From: Enhygromyxa salina
GTDB lineage: Bacteria > Myxococcota_A > Polyangia > Nannocystales > Nannocystaceae
Assembly (NCBI RefSeq): GCF_002994635.1
Contig: NZ_PVNL01000117.1
Location: forward strand, 62,001 to 126,000
Direction: 5' to 3'
Length of the DNA: 64,000 nucleotides
Below the pieces are notes generated by a model. The model was not told the DNA's origin and ran no database searches. It was given only the letters and a program-made list of their open reading frames with translations. Shown in pieces: positions 26,445-35,912 of the stretch. A program made the position numbers and the translations under genes. How positions within the stretch are numbered: the first letter of the stretch is position 1; the number at the start of each line of letters is the position of its first letter.

Positions 26445-29400
26445 CTACCGCCCTCGCAGCCACTCGCGGATCTGGCCGTGCAGCTCACGCCCATCCGCAT
26501 TGTTCACCTCGATCTCGAGCCCCCGCTGGGCGGCCGCTCGCGCCTCCGTCTTTCGCCCGAGCGCCCACAGAGCCTTCGCGTGATCGAGCGCGAGCTCGAT
26601 GTAGTTGTCGTCGTCCCGAGGCCTGTCGAGCGCCCAGGCCCGCTCGATGTGGGCCAGCGCCTGCTCCGTTGCGCCGAGCTTCAGCTCCGCCTCGGCGAGC
26701 AGGACGAAGCTCAAGAACGTCATCTCGTTGGGCGGGAATCCGCGCGCCTCGGCGAGCTCGAGGTTGCCGAGCATCAACGCCTGGGCCCGCGCGGCGTCGT
26801 CGTGCGCGAGCATGGCAAAGTACGCCTGTAGGATCCGCGCACGCAGGACCATGTCGTGGGTGTCGCCGAACGCCTTGATCCCGGCGCGCTCGGCCATGTT
26901 CGCCCGCTCGATCGCGCCGTCGAGATCGCCAGTCGCGGCCAGGATCCCTGCGAGCTGCACGTAGGTGTAGACGGCGGGTCCCGAGTGATCGGTGTGCGCC
27001 CGCTGATGGATGGCCTCGGCCTCGCGCATGGCCGCGATCGCGCCTTCGACGTCACCCAATTCGTTCCGGGTCGTGCCGAGGTTGGTCAGCGCGGAGGCCA
27101 AGCTGGGGTGGTCGGGCCCGAGGCTGCGGCGGCGGATCTCGACGGCCCGCTCGAGGTCGGCGCGAACCAGCTCACGGTCCTTCGCCAGGCTGTAGACCAT
27201 GGAGCGATCGTTGTAGAGATCCCCGAACCATGGGTGGTCCTCGGGCAAGGTCTTGGACCACAGCTCGTGGACCCGCTCCATCAGCGCTCGCGCGTCGTCG
27301 TGGCGCGACTCGGCGGTGGCGATCTGGGCGAGCCCGAGCCAGGTCAGGCCCAGGCGCGGGTGGCCCTCCCCGAGCTCGGCGCGGATCAGCTCGCCGCCGC
27401 GCTCGAACTCGACCCGGGCCTCGTCGTTGCGACCGAGGTCTTGCAGCAAGTCGGCGAGCGTCAGGTGGATGGCCGCGCTGCCAGCGTCTTGCTTGCCGCG
27501 GGCGCCGCTGTGGAGCTCGAGGGCCCGGCGCAGCTCGGCCTCGGCCTCGGCGTTGTCGCCCTTGGCCATGTGGACCTGGGCCAGTCGATCGAGGCGCCGC
27601 GCTTCGTCGTCTTCGGTGCCGCTGCGGGTGATCACGGCGGCGGCGTGCTCGGCCCACTCGACCGCGCTCGCGTAGTCGGCCTCGAGCTCGCCGGTCGCGA
27701 AGATCAGCTCGGTCGCGGCCCCCAGCGCGAGCTCGTCGAGCCCCAGCGCCTGAGCCGAGAAGTACGCGCTGCGCAGCGACGCGACCGCGGCTGGACCGTG
27801 GGCCTGCTCGGCGTGCAGCCGGCCCAGACGCAGATCCGCCTCGGCCAGGACCGGGGGGTAGTCGAGGCTCGCCGCTCGCTCGCGCAGGGCCTCGACCTCG
27901 GCGAGCCGCTCGCTGGGCGCGACCCGACGCAGCGTCTCGCTGGTGGCCAGCTCGCGGCGCAGCTCGTCCACGGCGGCCGCGACCTCCGGGTCTTCGGGCG
28001 GCGGGACCACGGCGCGGACATAGTCTTCATCGGCGCAGCGAGCCGGACGCGGGAGCGCCTGGGCGGCCGCGACCGCGCCCTCGACCACGTCGGCGTCGGC
28101 GGCCTCGAGATCGTCGACGAGCACCGCGAACCCACGTCGCTGGCGATCCAGGCAGCGCATCCGCAGCTGCATGAGCTCGGCGCTCTGCCCGCGGTGCAGC
28201 TCGGTCGCCTCGCAGGTCTCACGGTGCGCGTCGATCCAGCCGCGGCTCCACAGATCGAGCTCCGGGGCGATGCGCGTCCAGGTGTCGGCGGCGTGATCGA
28301 GCTTGGTCGCGCGCACGGCTTGCTCGGCCAGGCTCACCCGCGCGGGGCTCCAGGTCTCGGCCATGATCCGCGCGCCACCCGTACAGATCTCGGGCTTGTC
28401 GGGCTCGTCGCGACGAAGCCACGGGATCGTGGCCAACGCCACCAACGCGACGCCCGCCAGCCCGATCCCGAGCTGGCGCAGGCGTCGGCTACGATCGCGC
28501 TCGAGCTCGGCGAGCAGGACGTCGAGCTTGGGCCAGCGCTGGTCGGGGTCGATCGCCAGGCCGCGATCGATCACCCGCCGCAGCCAGGCGGGCACGTCGG
28601 GGTTGGTAGACTCGCGGCGCGTGTTTTGAACCACCGACAGGGCCAGGGCGGCCGCGTTGTCGCCGGGAAACGGACGCTCACCGTAGAGCGCCTCGTGCAG
28701 CGCCACGCAGAACGAGAACTGATCGGTCCGGGCGTCGACGGCCTCCGACAAGAATTGCTCGGGCGCCATGTAGGCCGGCGTCCCCGTCAGCGAGCCCATC
28801 GCCGTCACCGTGGTCGAGAGGTTGGTCCGGCTGCCGTCGAGGTCACCGCGCAGCCGCTCGACCACGCTGTCGCGGTCGAGCGCGGTCACGCTCGAGGCCT
28901 CGCCGGGCTGGCGCGCGCGCGCCAGCCCGAAGTCCATGACCCGAACGCGGCCGTCGTCACCGACCATCACGTTGTCTGGCTTGAAGTCGCGGTGGATCAG
29001 CTTGGCCGCGTGGGCGGCAGCGAGGCCTCGCCCGGCCGCGACGAACACCGCCAGGATCTCCCGCCAGTCGCGCGGCCGCTCCTGCAGCCACGCGCCCAGG
29101 GTCTGGCCCGCGATGAACTCCATGGCCAGGAACACCCGGCCGTGATGCTCACCGACGTCGTGAACCGCGACGGTGTTGGGATGCTGGAGCCGGGCCATCG
29201 CCTGGGCCTCGCGCAGCAGCCGAGTGCGCCCGATCGTCGAGTCGGTGCTGGGCGCCGCCGGGTGGAGCAGCTTGAGCGCGAGCTTGCGGTCGAGCTGTGG
29301 ATCGTAGGCGGAGAACACCTCGCCCATGCCACCCGCGCCGATCCGCGCCAGCACCAAGAACCGCCCGACGTGGTCGCCGGGGGCGAGCCGAGCCGGCGCT

Positions 29401-29519
29401 CGAGACCCGCCGGGTGGGACTGCGCCCGGCGTCGCTCGAGCGTCTCCGACCAGCGTCGCGTCGCTCGTGTCCACCGGCGCCGGCTCATCGGCGGCCAGCG
29501 TGTCGTCGACGTTCGGCAC
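26445..29519 (-). CDS. Ser/Thr protein kinase with C-terminal TPR domain
   Basis: A 1024-residue transmembrane kinase. The Hanks-type catalytic domain (about 50-340) has a G-rich loop, K83, HRDFKPDNV (176-184), DFG (197-199) and APEQ. One membrane helix lies near 350-367. The remaining 650 residues are helical with TPR-like repeats (LGATEQALAHIERAWAL, ALKLGRKTEA-type pairs). In the usual topology the kinase is cytoplasmic and the TPR region is outside the membrane. It belongs to the expanded myxobacterial kinase family and is a paralogue of the gene at 43430. Activator and substrates are unknown. Confidence 0.93.
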   Translation of the reverse strand: MPNVDDTLAADEPAPVDTSDATLVGDARATPGAVPPGGSRAPARLAPGDHVGRFLVLARIGAGGMGEVFSAYDPQLDRKLALKLLHPAAPSTDSTIGRTRLLREAQAMARLQHPNTVAVHDVGEHHGRVFLAMEFIAGQTLGAWLQERPRDWREILAVFVAAGRGLAAAHAAKLIHRDFKPDNVMVGDDGRVRVMDFGLARARQPGEASSVTALDRDSVVERLRGDLDGSRTNLSTTVTAMGSLTGTPAYMAPEQFLSEAVDARTDQFSFCVALHEALYGERPFPGDNAAALALSVVQNTRRESTNPDVPAWLRRVIDRGLAIDPDQRWPKLDVLLAELERDRSRRLRQLGIGLAGVALVALATIPWLRRDEPDKPEICTGGARIMAETWSPARVSLAEQAVRATKLDHAADTWTRIAPELDLWSRGWIDAHRETCEATELHRGQSAELMQLRMRCLDRQRRGFAVLVDDLEAADADVVEGAVAAAQALPRPARCADEDYVRAVVPPPEDPEVAAAVDELRRELATSETLRRVAPSERLAEVEALRERAASLDYPPVLAEADLRLGRLHAEQAHGPAAVASLRSAYFSAQALGLDELALGAATELIFATGELEADYASAVEWAEHAAAVITRSGTEDDEARRLDRLAQVHMAKGDNAEAEAELRRALELHSGARGKQDAGSAAIHLTLADLLQDLGRNDEARVEFERGGELIRAELGEGHPRLGLTWLGLAQIATAESRHDDARALMERVHELWSKTLPEDHPWFGDLYNDRSMVYSLAKDRELVRADLERAVEIRRRSLGPDHPSLASALTNLGTTRNELGDVEGAIAAMREAEAIHQRAHTDHSGPAVYTYVQLAGILAATGDLDGAIERANMAERAGIKAFGDTHDMVLRARILQAYFAMLAHDDAARAQALMLGNLELAEARGFPPNEMTFLSFVLLAEAELKLGATEQALAHIERAWALDRPRDDDNYIELALDHAKALWALGRKTEARAAAQRGLEIEVNNADGRELHGQIREWLRGR

Positions 29520-29786
29520 GCGCGAAAGTCTACACGAGTGCAGCCGAGCGCGAGGCTCAGCTGAAGACCGGCGGCTTGACGCTCGCGCTCACGCTGCCGT
29601 TTGGCTTGGCCACTGGCGCCCGCGGAGGAGCTGGCTCGCTCTTGCACAGTCTTGGTCTCCGCGCCGTCAGCCTCGAGCGCAGCGATCTCTACGACGCCCG
29701 GCGATCTCCTCTTCGTACTCCGCGATCTCCTTGCGCATACCGTCGCCCGGTGACCCTCCGGGGTAGCTGACCTGGCGCGGCGCCGA
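29520..29786. other. Spacer between two Ser/Thr kinase genes
   Basis: 267 bp with no credible gene. On the minus strand a 23-codon frame starts with MRKEIAEYEEEIAG and then stops; its helical acidic start is suggestive of a decayed coding end, but nothing else supports it. No terminator with a T-run was seen. Confidence 0.4.
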
Positions 29787-31601
29787 TCAGTACTTCATCA
29801 CGCACAGCGCCCGCGCGACGCTGCGCTCGGCCTTCTCGGAGGTCTTCTTGCCGCCCGGCATCGAGTAGGTCCACGCGCGGCCTTTGTTCAAGGCCGTCGT
29901 CCAGTAGCGCCCGCGCTTGACCTTGTTGTTGCCAATGAACTTGGCGAGCTGGGCCGGGTTGGCCAGCTTCCAGCCCGACTCGCCTGCGTAGCCTGTGCTC
30001 GCCAGGTTCGCGCAGGTCGCCTTGGCCGCGGCGAGGTCCGAGTTCGAGCCCGGCTCGTTGGGGGCGATGTAGGGCCCGGCCCGGAATGTGCCCGACGGGG
30101 CCGGCCGCTCGGTCGCAGCTTCCCAGGCGCCGCCGCCCGTGTCGGCGGATGGGTCGGCCTCCCCGGTCTCGGTCTCAATCTCGGTCTCGGTCTCGCCAGA
30201 GTCCTCGAGCTCGCCGGTCTCGGTCTCGCCAGAGTTGGCGAGCTCGCCGGTCTCTCCAATTTCAGTCGTCGACTGCCCCGCGGGATCGGCCCCGGCGGCG
30301 AGGTCCAACGGCGGCGCACCGCTGGTCTCGCTGGCCGACTCGCCGATCCTCGCCTGCTCGCCTGGCGTGGGCGCGGGGGTCGGCGCGGGATCCTGGAAGT
30401 ACAGCCACAGCGCGCCGACGACGACCACCACCGCCGCCACGATCCCAACCGCCAGCTTCGAGTTGGTGGTGGGCGCGGCGGCGAGCTGCGCGGCCACGAT
30501 CGGCGCCTTGGCTTGCTCCGCCAGCTCGCGCTCGCGCCAGATCGCGGTCTCGGACTCCCCCGCAGACTCGACGGCGTCGTCGGTGACGACCTCGAGCGCC
30601 GAGACCGACAGCTCGCGGGTTGACTCCGGCTGCGGGATCGGGACGGCGTCGACCTCGAGGGTCTCGAACGGCTCGAGCGCCTCGGACAGCTCTTCTGCAG
30701 TTTGAAACCGCGCTGCGATGTCGCGCTGCAGACACCGGTGGATGATCGTTTCGAGCTCCGCCGGCACGCCCTCTACGAGCCGCGACAGCGGCGTGACCTC
30801 GTCGAGCGCCATCGACCTGATCACCGCGACCAGCGTGGGCCCGCTGAACACCTGGTGGCCCGTGATCGCCCGATACAAGATCGCGCCCATGGCCCACAGA
30901 TCCGAGGATGGGCCCAGCTTGTTGGCGCCCTCGAGCTGCTCGGGCGCCATGTACTCTGGCGTGCCAAGCAGGATCCCGCTGCCGGTCTGCGCCTCGCCCG
31001 TGCCGTCGAGGAACTTCGACACGCCGAAGTCCATGAGCTTCACGACCGTGTCGCCGGACTCGGTGCGGTGCAAGAAGATGTTGGCCGGCTTGAGATCCCG
31101 ATGGACGATGCCGGCCGCGTGCGCAGCCGCGAGCCCCTCGAGGGTGTGACGGACCACCCGCACCGCGTAGCCCGGCCGCAGCCGCCCCTGCCGCCGGATC
31201 AGCTGGGCAAGATCGATCCCGCGCAGCCGCTCCATCACGATGTACGGCCCGATCGGCGAGTCACCCAGGTCCAGGATCTCGCAGATGTGCTGGCTGCCGA
31301 TCCGTCCGGCCGCCTTGGCCTCGCTCCGAAATCGAGCGACCGCCTCGGGATCTCGCCCGACCTCGGGTCGCAAGAACTTGATCGCGACTTCTCGATCAAC
31401 CCGCTCGTTGACCGCCAGGTACACCGTCGCCATCCCGCCGCTGCCGAGCGCCGACAGGAACCGAAATTTCCCGTCGAGCCGCCGGCCCTCGAGCGGCAGC
31501 AACAAGTCCGTCGAGTCACACCGCAGCAGATCTTCGTCGTGGAGCGCGGCGCAGTGAGGGCAAGGAGCGAGCTTCGCCGTCGCTTCAACCTCCCTGGGCA
31601 T
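29787..31601 (-). CDS. Ser/Thr protein kinase with N-terminal zinc-ribbon-like motif and extracellular tail
   Basis: A 604-residue kinase. It begins with a CPHC...C motif (C14, C17, C28). The kinase domain (about 43-312) has K75, HRDLKPANI (167-175) and DFG (191-193). A membrane helix lies at about 383-402. Outside it is a low-complexity Glu/Thr/Gly linker (repeated SGETETGE). The C-terminal domain of about 95 residues contains two cysteines and the stretch YWTTALNKGRAWTYSMPGGK, resembling surface domains that read a ligand. ATG 31601 gives a sensible start; the frame is open to 31676. Confidence 0.9.
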   Translation of the reverse strand: MPREVEATAKLAPCPHCAALHDEDLLRCDSTDLLLPLEGRRLDGKFRFLSALGSGGMATVYLAVNERVDREVAIKFLRPEVGRDPEAVARFRSEAKAAGRIGSQHICEILDLGDSPIGPYIVMERLRGIDLAQLIRRQGRLRPGYAVRVVRHTLEGLAAAHAAGIVHRDLKPANIFLHRTESGDTVVKLMDFGVSKFLDGTGEAQTGSGILLGTPEYMAPEQLEGANKLGPSSDLWAMGAILYRAITGHQVFSGPTLVAVIRSMALDEVTPLSRLVEGVPAELETIIHRCLQRDIAARFQTAEELSEALEPFETLEVDAVPIPQPESTRELSVSALEVVTDDAVESAGESETAIWRERELAEQAKAPIVAAQLAAAPTTNSKLAVGIVAAVVVVVGALWLYFQDPAPTPAPTPGEQARIGESASETSGAPPLDLAAGADPAGQSTTEIGETGELANSGETETGELEDSGETETEIETETGEADPSADTGGGAWEAATERPAPSGTFRAGPYIAPNEPGSNSDLAAAKATCANLASTGYAGESGWKLANPAQLAKFIGNNKVKRGRYWTTALNKGRAWTYSMPGGKKTSEKAERSVARALCVMKY

Positions 31602-31757
31602 CCGCGCAGAGAATATCAAAGGTTCACTTCGACAAGACCCCCTCGGGTCGACAAGTTCCGGCGTCCGTGATCGCACCCTGGGCGTGGGAATCTCGCCGCG
31701 CGAGACGGCCGACTTCGCCAGCTACCACGCCCACCATCAGGCCAGCGGACCGGCAGA

Positions 31758-31883
31758 TCAGGTCGCGCCGTAGGTCTCGTCGAGCTTGTCGAGGTCCTCG
31801 ACGGTGTCACCACAGGCTACTCCGCCGATCGAGATCGAGAGGGCGGCGATGACCAGCAGGGCATAAAACTTCTTACGGCTCAT
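31758..31883 (-). CDS. 41-residue lipoprotein
   Basis: A very short gene: MSRKKFYALLVIAALSISIG, then GVAC as a lipobox (C24), then a 17-residue acidic mature part. A GGAG lies 9 nt before the ATG. The start lies inside the last codons of the TMTC-like gene (11-nt overlap), so translation is probably coupled. The mature chain is too short for a fold. It could be a lipid-anchored linker or a partner of the upstream membrane protein. Confidence 0.68.
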   Translation of the reverse strand: MSRKKFYALLVIAALSISIGGVACGDTVEDLDKLDETYGAT

Positions 31884-33939
31884 AAGGAAAGACTCCAGGG
31901 TCGAGCAGCGAGTGTAACAGGGAGAATCCGGGGGCGGTGCGCGCTGCGGCGAGGCGACGGGTGAGACGCGTGCGAGTGGCCGGGTCGGCCCGCTCGAGCA
32001 GCTTGGCCTCGGCCCACCACGTCCGGTGTGCCGCCGCAGCATCGCCGAGATCGAGGGCGAGTTCCACCCCCCCGACGACCGTCTCCCAACGGTCGGGTCG
32101 CAGCGACCTTGCACGGCGATATAGCTGCATGGCCCGCTCCCCCTCGCCGAGCCGATGGTGGACCCGCGCGGCGGCGGCGTGGAGCTCGGGCGAGTACGGG
32201 TACGCGCCTAGTCCGCGCTCGAGCCAGCTGCGCGAGAGGTGCTGGCGATCACCGAGCTCAGGGTGGTGGCGGAGCCACGCGCTGGGCAGATCCAGGGCCA
32301 GCTGGGCGAGCGCGGCGATCGGCCGATCATTGCGATCGACGCTGAGCTCGACGGCCCGCGCGTGATGTTCGTAGGCGGCAGCCCAGTCTTTGCGAGAGAT
32401 CGCCAGCGAGCCCAGACACAGCTGCGGGAGCTCGTACAGAGGATCGAGCTGCTGTGCGACGCGACACGCATCCTCGGCCTTCGCCGCAATTTCGACGTCG
32501 AGGTGATCCCCCGCTTGCGCGGCGCCGCTGTACTCGAGGCCCAGCAGCGCGTGGGCGCGAGCCGACTCGGGGGCTCGGCGGGCGGCCTCGTGCCACAGCG
32601 TGGTGTTGCTCACGTATACCCGAGCCTCGGCGACCGCGAACGAACCCTGCATCAGCACGCACGCGGCGAGGGGCAGCCACGCGTGAAGATCGTCGCGGGT
32701 CCGGGATCGCTCGGGATCGGGCCCGAGCTCGAGCCCGAACTCGAGCTGGGACCGGATGGCCGGGTGCGCGGCCAGGCGGCGTCCGAGCGCGAGCAGGCCA
32801 ACCGCCAGCGCGACACACAGCGGCGCGCTGGGCAGGTACATGAACCGGTCCGCCCGCATGTTCGGCAGGCCGATCAAGTTGCTGGTCGGCACGCTCGCCA
32901 GCATCCACGCCAGCACGGCGAAGCTCGCCAGCGGCCAGCGACGACGCAGCACCAGCGCGGCGACGAGGAGCGCGATCAGGCTCGCGCTCGCCAGCAGCGT
33001 CGCGGGCTCGAGCCAACCTGCCCCGCGATCGACGTACTCCGGCGACAGCCCGAGCGGCACCAGGATCTGCTGCAGATACCCGACGTGGATCTTCGTCGAG
33101 GCCGCGAGCACCGGAGCCAGCCCGATCCGCTGGGCCAAGACCCGAGGGTTGTCGACGCCGTAGGGGCTGCCGCCGTGGACGATCCAGGTCTGCGCCACGG
33201 CCAGCGCGACCCCGACCGCGAGCAAGCCGACGATCAGCAGGAGCCGCGCGCGACCGCGAGCCAGCGCCGCGCAGCCCGGGCCTGGGCCCAGCCACGCGAG
33301 CACCACCAAGATCCCAGGCAGCGGCGCCGCCGACAGCTTGGCGCCGCACGCCAGCGCCTGCAGACCCATGGCCGCGACCCCCCACCCGAGCGCCGCGCGG
33401 GCACGCTCGGCCTGGATCCCGCGCACCGCCGACAGCATGGCCGCGAGGCCCAGCGCCGCCGCCAGCAGGTCCTCACGAAACGAGACGACCGCGATCGCCT
33501 CGGCGTGGATCGCCAGCAGCCCAAACAGCGCCACGCTCGCGAGCGTGGACGACTCGTCCAGCCCGAGCCTTCGCAGCAACCGGGCGAGCAAGCCACACAC
33601 GCTCAGATGCAGCAGGATCGACAGCCCGTGATGGGCCCAGGGCTCGACCCCGAGCAGGCGCACGCTCAGCGCGTCGAAGCTGACGAGCGTCGGTCGAAAT
33701 GCATCGGGAACATGGCGCGCCCCCGCCTCGGGCGAGAACAACAGCGCGAGCTCGAACTGACCGGGGCGCAGGAACCCGTTGCTGCGCAGGGTCCAGCCGT
33801 CGTCGTAGACCAGCCCATGACGAAGCAGCGGCAAGAACACGACCGCCACCAACGCGAGCACCCCCGCCAGCCGGGCCCGATACGAGAGCGGCGCTCGCTC
33901 GCTGGACGCCCGCGAGGGCGAGGGCTCGCGCTTGGTCAC
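31873..33939 (-). CDS. TMTC-like multi-pass membrane protein with TPR repeats
   Basis: A 688-residue protein with about ten membrane helices in the first 420 residues. The conserved start LVYDDGWTLRSNGFL and FGLLAIHAEAIAVVSFREDLL matches the DUF1736/TMTC group of GT-C-like proteins, some of which are protein O-mannosyltransferases. The C-terminal third is TPR-like (ARAHALLGLEYSGAAQ, PYSPELHAAAARVHHRLGEGE). It may glycosylate exported proteins, but the catalytic activity is inferred only from fold resemblance. GTG at 33939 is the start; no close Shine-Dalgarno. Confidence 0.75.
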   Translation of the reverse strand: MTKREPSPSRASSERAPLSYRARLAGVLALVAVVFLPLLRHGLVYDDGWTLRSNGFLRPGQFELALLFSPEAGARHVPDAFRPTLVSFDALSVRLLGVEPWAHHGLSILLHLSVCGLLARLLRRLGLDESSTLASVALFGLLAIHAEAIAVVSFREDLLAAALGLAAMLSAVRGIQAERARAALGWGVAAMGLQALACGAKLSAAPLPGILVVLAWLGPGPGCAALARGRARLLLIVGLLAVGVALAVAQTWIVHGGSPYGVDNPRVLAQRIGLAPVLAASTKIHVGYLQQILVPLGLSPEYVDRGAGWLEPATLLASASLIALLVAALVLRRRWPLASFAVLAWMLASVPTSNLIGLPNMRADRFMYLPSAPLCVALAVGLLALGRRLAAHPAIRSQLEFGLELGPDPERSRTRDDLHAWLPLAACVLMQGSFAVAEARVYVSNTTLWHEAARRAPESARAHALLGLEYSGAAQAGDHLDVEIAAKAEDACRVAQQLDPLYELPQLCLGSLAISRKDWAAAYEHHARAVELSVDRNDRPIAALAQLALDLPSAWLRHHPELGDRQHLSRSWLERGLGAYPYSPELHAAAARVHHRLGEGERAMQLYRRARSLRPDRWETVVGGVELALDLGDAAAAHRTWWAEAKLLERADPATRTRLTRRLAAARTAPGFSLLHSLLDPGVFPYEP

Positions 33940-34145
33940 CGTGAGAATCGTGCCTCAGCCTGGCACCTGTTTACAGCTCGGGTCAGGCGCACGGTTGCGA
34001 CGACGCTCGCCGCTTCGAGGTTGCGAACCGGAGCGCCCGCCTCAGGACCGGTGCGGGCGAGTGAAGCGGCGAGCGACCGCGCGTAGACCCAACGTGGGCC
34101 ACGTTCGGGCTTTCAGGCCGGCGAACTGCGAGCGCCGATCTAGAT

Positions 34146-34661
34146 CTAGAGACCGAGCTCTTTGCAGCGTCGGCGCTTGTGGACCAGGGGGCCGCAGCGG
34201 TTCCAGTCGACGCCGTAGGTCACGATCGACAGCGCGTAGCCGAGCACGGCCGCCGCAGCCGTCGCCATCGCCGCCGTGTTGAACGCCTCGCCGCGGTTGA
34301 CCAGGGCATCGCGATCCTCGACGGTCAGCCCGTCGTCTTGGTAACCAGTCTTGAGCTGGTTCTTGGTCACGAACCCCGCGACCCCGAACGACACGCTGCC
34401 GACGGCCCCAGCCGTGCCCACGATGATGCCGGTCCAGAACAGCGCCGGCGTCAGCTTGGGCCGGTCTCGATCGCCGGTCTCGATCCGCACGTCACGCTCG
34501 AGCTGCGTCATGCTCGCGACCGAGAACTGCTGCATCTCGGGCCGATCGAGATCCACCGCGTGCAGCCCCGCCCCACCCGGCGAGACCAACCCCGCGCAGC
34601 CGCTGGCGACGAGGGTCAGCGCAGTGAGTCCAGCGAAGACGGCTTGGCACGGGCGGATCAT
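34146..34661 (-). CDS. Lipoprotein with one or two hydrophobic segments
   Basis: A 171-residue protein with a signal peptide and lipobox VASGC (C22). The mature part has hydrophobic segments at about 73-95 (FWTGIIVGTAGAVGSVSFGV) and 130-150 (AAMATAAAAVLGYALSIVTY) and a basic C-terminus with two cysteines. A perfect 12-bp palindrome, TCTAGATCTAGA, covers its stop codon. It is divergent from the rpsB leader. Not recognised. Confidence 0.7.
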   Translation of the reverse strand: MIRPCQAVFAGLTALTLVASGCAGLVSPGGAGLHAVDLDRPEMQQFSVASMTQLERDVRIETGDRDRPKLTPALFWTGIIVGTAGAVGSVSFGVAGFVTKNQLKTGYQDDGLTVEDRDALVNRGEAFNTAAMATAAAAVLGYALSIVTYGVDWNRCGPLVHKRRRCKELGL

Positions 34662-34956
34662 GGGCGCGGCGCGAAGGTATCAGGTGATCCGGACTCCGGG
34701 CAGCCGCCGGCCGACCCCACGCGTGGCCCCGCTCACGCACGCGTGCAGCGCCCACCCCTGGGTTCCGTGGTTGCCGGTCTCGGCGGAGCGGCGCCAGGCA
34801 TTGCACCAAGCGCTCCCCGGTGGTACCAACCGCCGCCTTTTCAACCAAACCCCATGCCCCTGGAGGATGCGCCGGCGTGCCGGCCGAGGCGAACGAACGC
34901 CGCGGTCGGTGGGCAACTCCGACGAAGGGGGCAGAGGCCCAACGCGAGGATAAAAA
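34662..34956 (+). other. rpsB leader region
   Basis: 295 bp without a credible gene between a divergent lipoprotein gene and rpsB. The Shine-Dalgarno GAGGA at 34946-34950 lies 6 nt before the ATG. This region should hold the rpsB promoter and any S2-binding leader structure, but no specific element could be identified by eye. Confidence 0.5.
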
Positions 34957-35889
34957 ATGACCGAGACCGATACCGATACCGCGGCCGACAGCGGCCTTCA
35001 GATGATGGACGAAGCTCAGCGGATCATCACGATCCGCCAGCTGCTCGAGTGCGGCGTGCACTTTGGTCACCGGACCGAGCGCTGGAACCCGAAGATGAAC
35101 CAGTACATCTTCGGCGCGCGCAACGGCGTCCACATCGTCGACCTGCAGCAGACCGCCAAGCTGATGCGCCGCACCTACGCGTACGTGCGCTCGGTCGCGG
35201 CCGAGGGCGCGCCGATCCTGTTCGTGGGGACCAAGCGCCAGGCCCAAGACGTGCTGATCAACGAGGCCCAGCGCTGCGGCCAGTACTTCGTGGTCACCCG
35301 CTGGCTCGGCGGCACGCTCACCAACTGGAAGACGATCCGCCAGTCGGTCGACAAGCTGCGCAACATCGAGAAGATGTCCGAGGACGGCACCTACGAGAAG
35401 CTGACCAAGAAAGAGGTCCTGCAGCTCGAGCGTCAGCGCGGCAAGCTCGAGCGCAACCTCGGCGGCATCAAGGACATGCCCAAGCTCCCCGGTGCGATCT
35501 TCGTGATCGACCCCGCCAAGGAGCACATCGCCGTGGCCGAGGCCAACCGGCTCAAGATCCCCGTGATCGCGCTGGCCGACACCAACGCCGATCCCTCCAA
35601 GATCCAGTACATCATCCCCGGCAACGACGACGCGATCCGGTCGATCAAGCTGATCACCAGCAAGATCGCCGACGCCGCGTCCGAGGGCATGCGCCTCGGC
35701 AAGCAGCGCGCCGTGGCCGAGGCCGACATCGAGTCCGCGCCCGCGCCGATCCGCGTCACCACTGGCGGCGACGGGCCCAAGGTCGAGCTCGTCTCGCGCC
35801 GCACCCAGCTGCCGACCCCCGAAGCCGCGGCGTCCCCCGAGGGCGAGGGCTCCTCGAGCTCCGCCGACGCCGACGCAACCTCCAACTGA
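34957..35889 (+). CDS. rpsB: 30S ribosomal protein S2
   Basis: A small-subunit ribosomal protein of 310 residues. It has the family hallmarks CGVHFGHRTERWNPKMNQYI, RWLGGTLTNWKTI and PGAIFVIDPAKEHIAVAEAN. It is longer than typical S2 (about 240): there is a 15-residue acidic N-terminal extension and a C-terminal tail of roughly 60 residues rich in Ala, Pro, Ser and Asp. It is the first gene of the usual rpsB-tsf-pyrH-frr cluster. Confidence 0.98.
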   Translation: MTETDTDTAADSGLQMMDEAQRIITIRQLLECGVHFGHRTERWNPKMNQYIFGARNGVHIVDLQQTAKLMRRTYAYVRSVAAEGAPILFVGTKRQAQDVLINEAQRCGQYFVVTRWLGGTLTNWKTIRQSVDKLRNIEKMSEDGTYEKLTKKEVLQLERQRGKLERNLGGIKDMPKLPGAIFVIDPAKEHIAVAEANRLKIPVIALADTNADPSKIQYIIPGNDDAIRSIKLITSKIADAASEGMRLGKQRAVAEADIESAPAPIRVTTGGDGPKVELVSRRTQLPTPEAAASPEGEGSSSSADADATSN

Positions 35890-35912
35890 GCCCACCGGCA
35901 AGGAACATACCC

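Noticed and set aside
26856..29564. Plus-strand open frame of about 900 codons
   Set aside because: It is antisense to a Ser/Thr kinase with intact catalytic motifs; the composition (Gly, Arg, Leu, His) is what high GC gives on the opposite strand.
13528..33985. The 12-mer CAGCTCGGGTCA shared by the lon leader and the region upstream of the TMTC-like gene
   Set aside because: A shared 12-mer is expected many times by chance in 64 kb of high-GC DNA.
32239..34086. Plus-strand open frame rich in Arg, Gln and Glu
   Set aside because: It is antisense to the TMTC-like membrane protein, whose helices are unmistakable.
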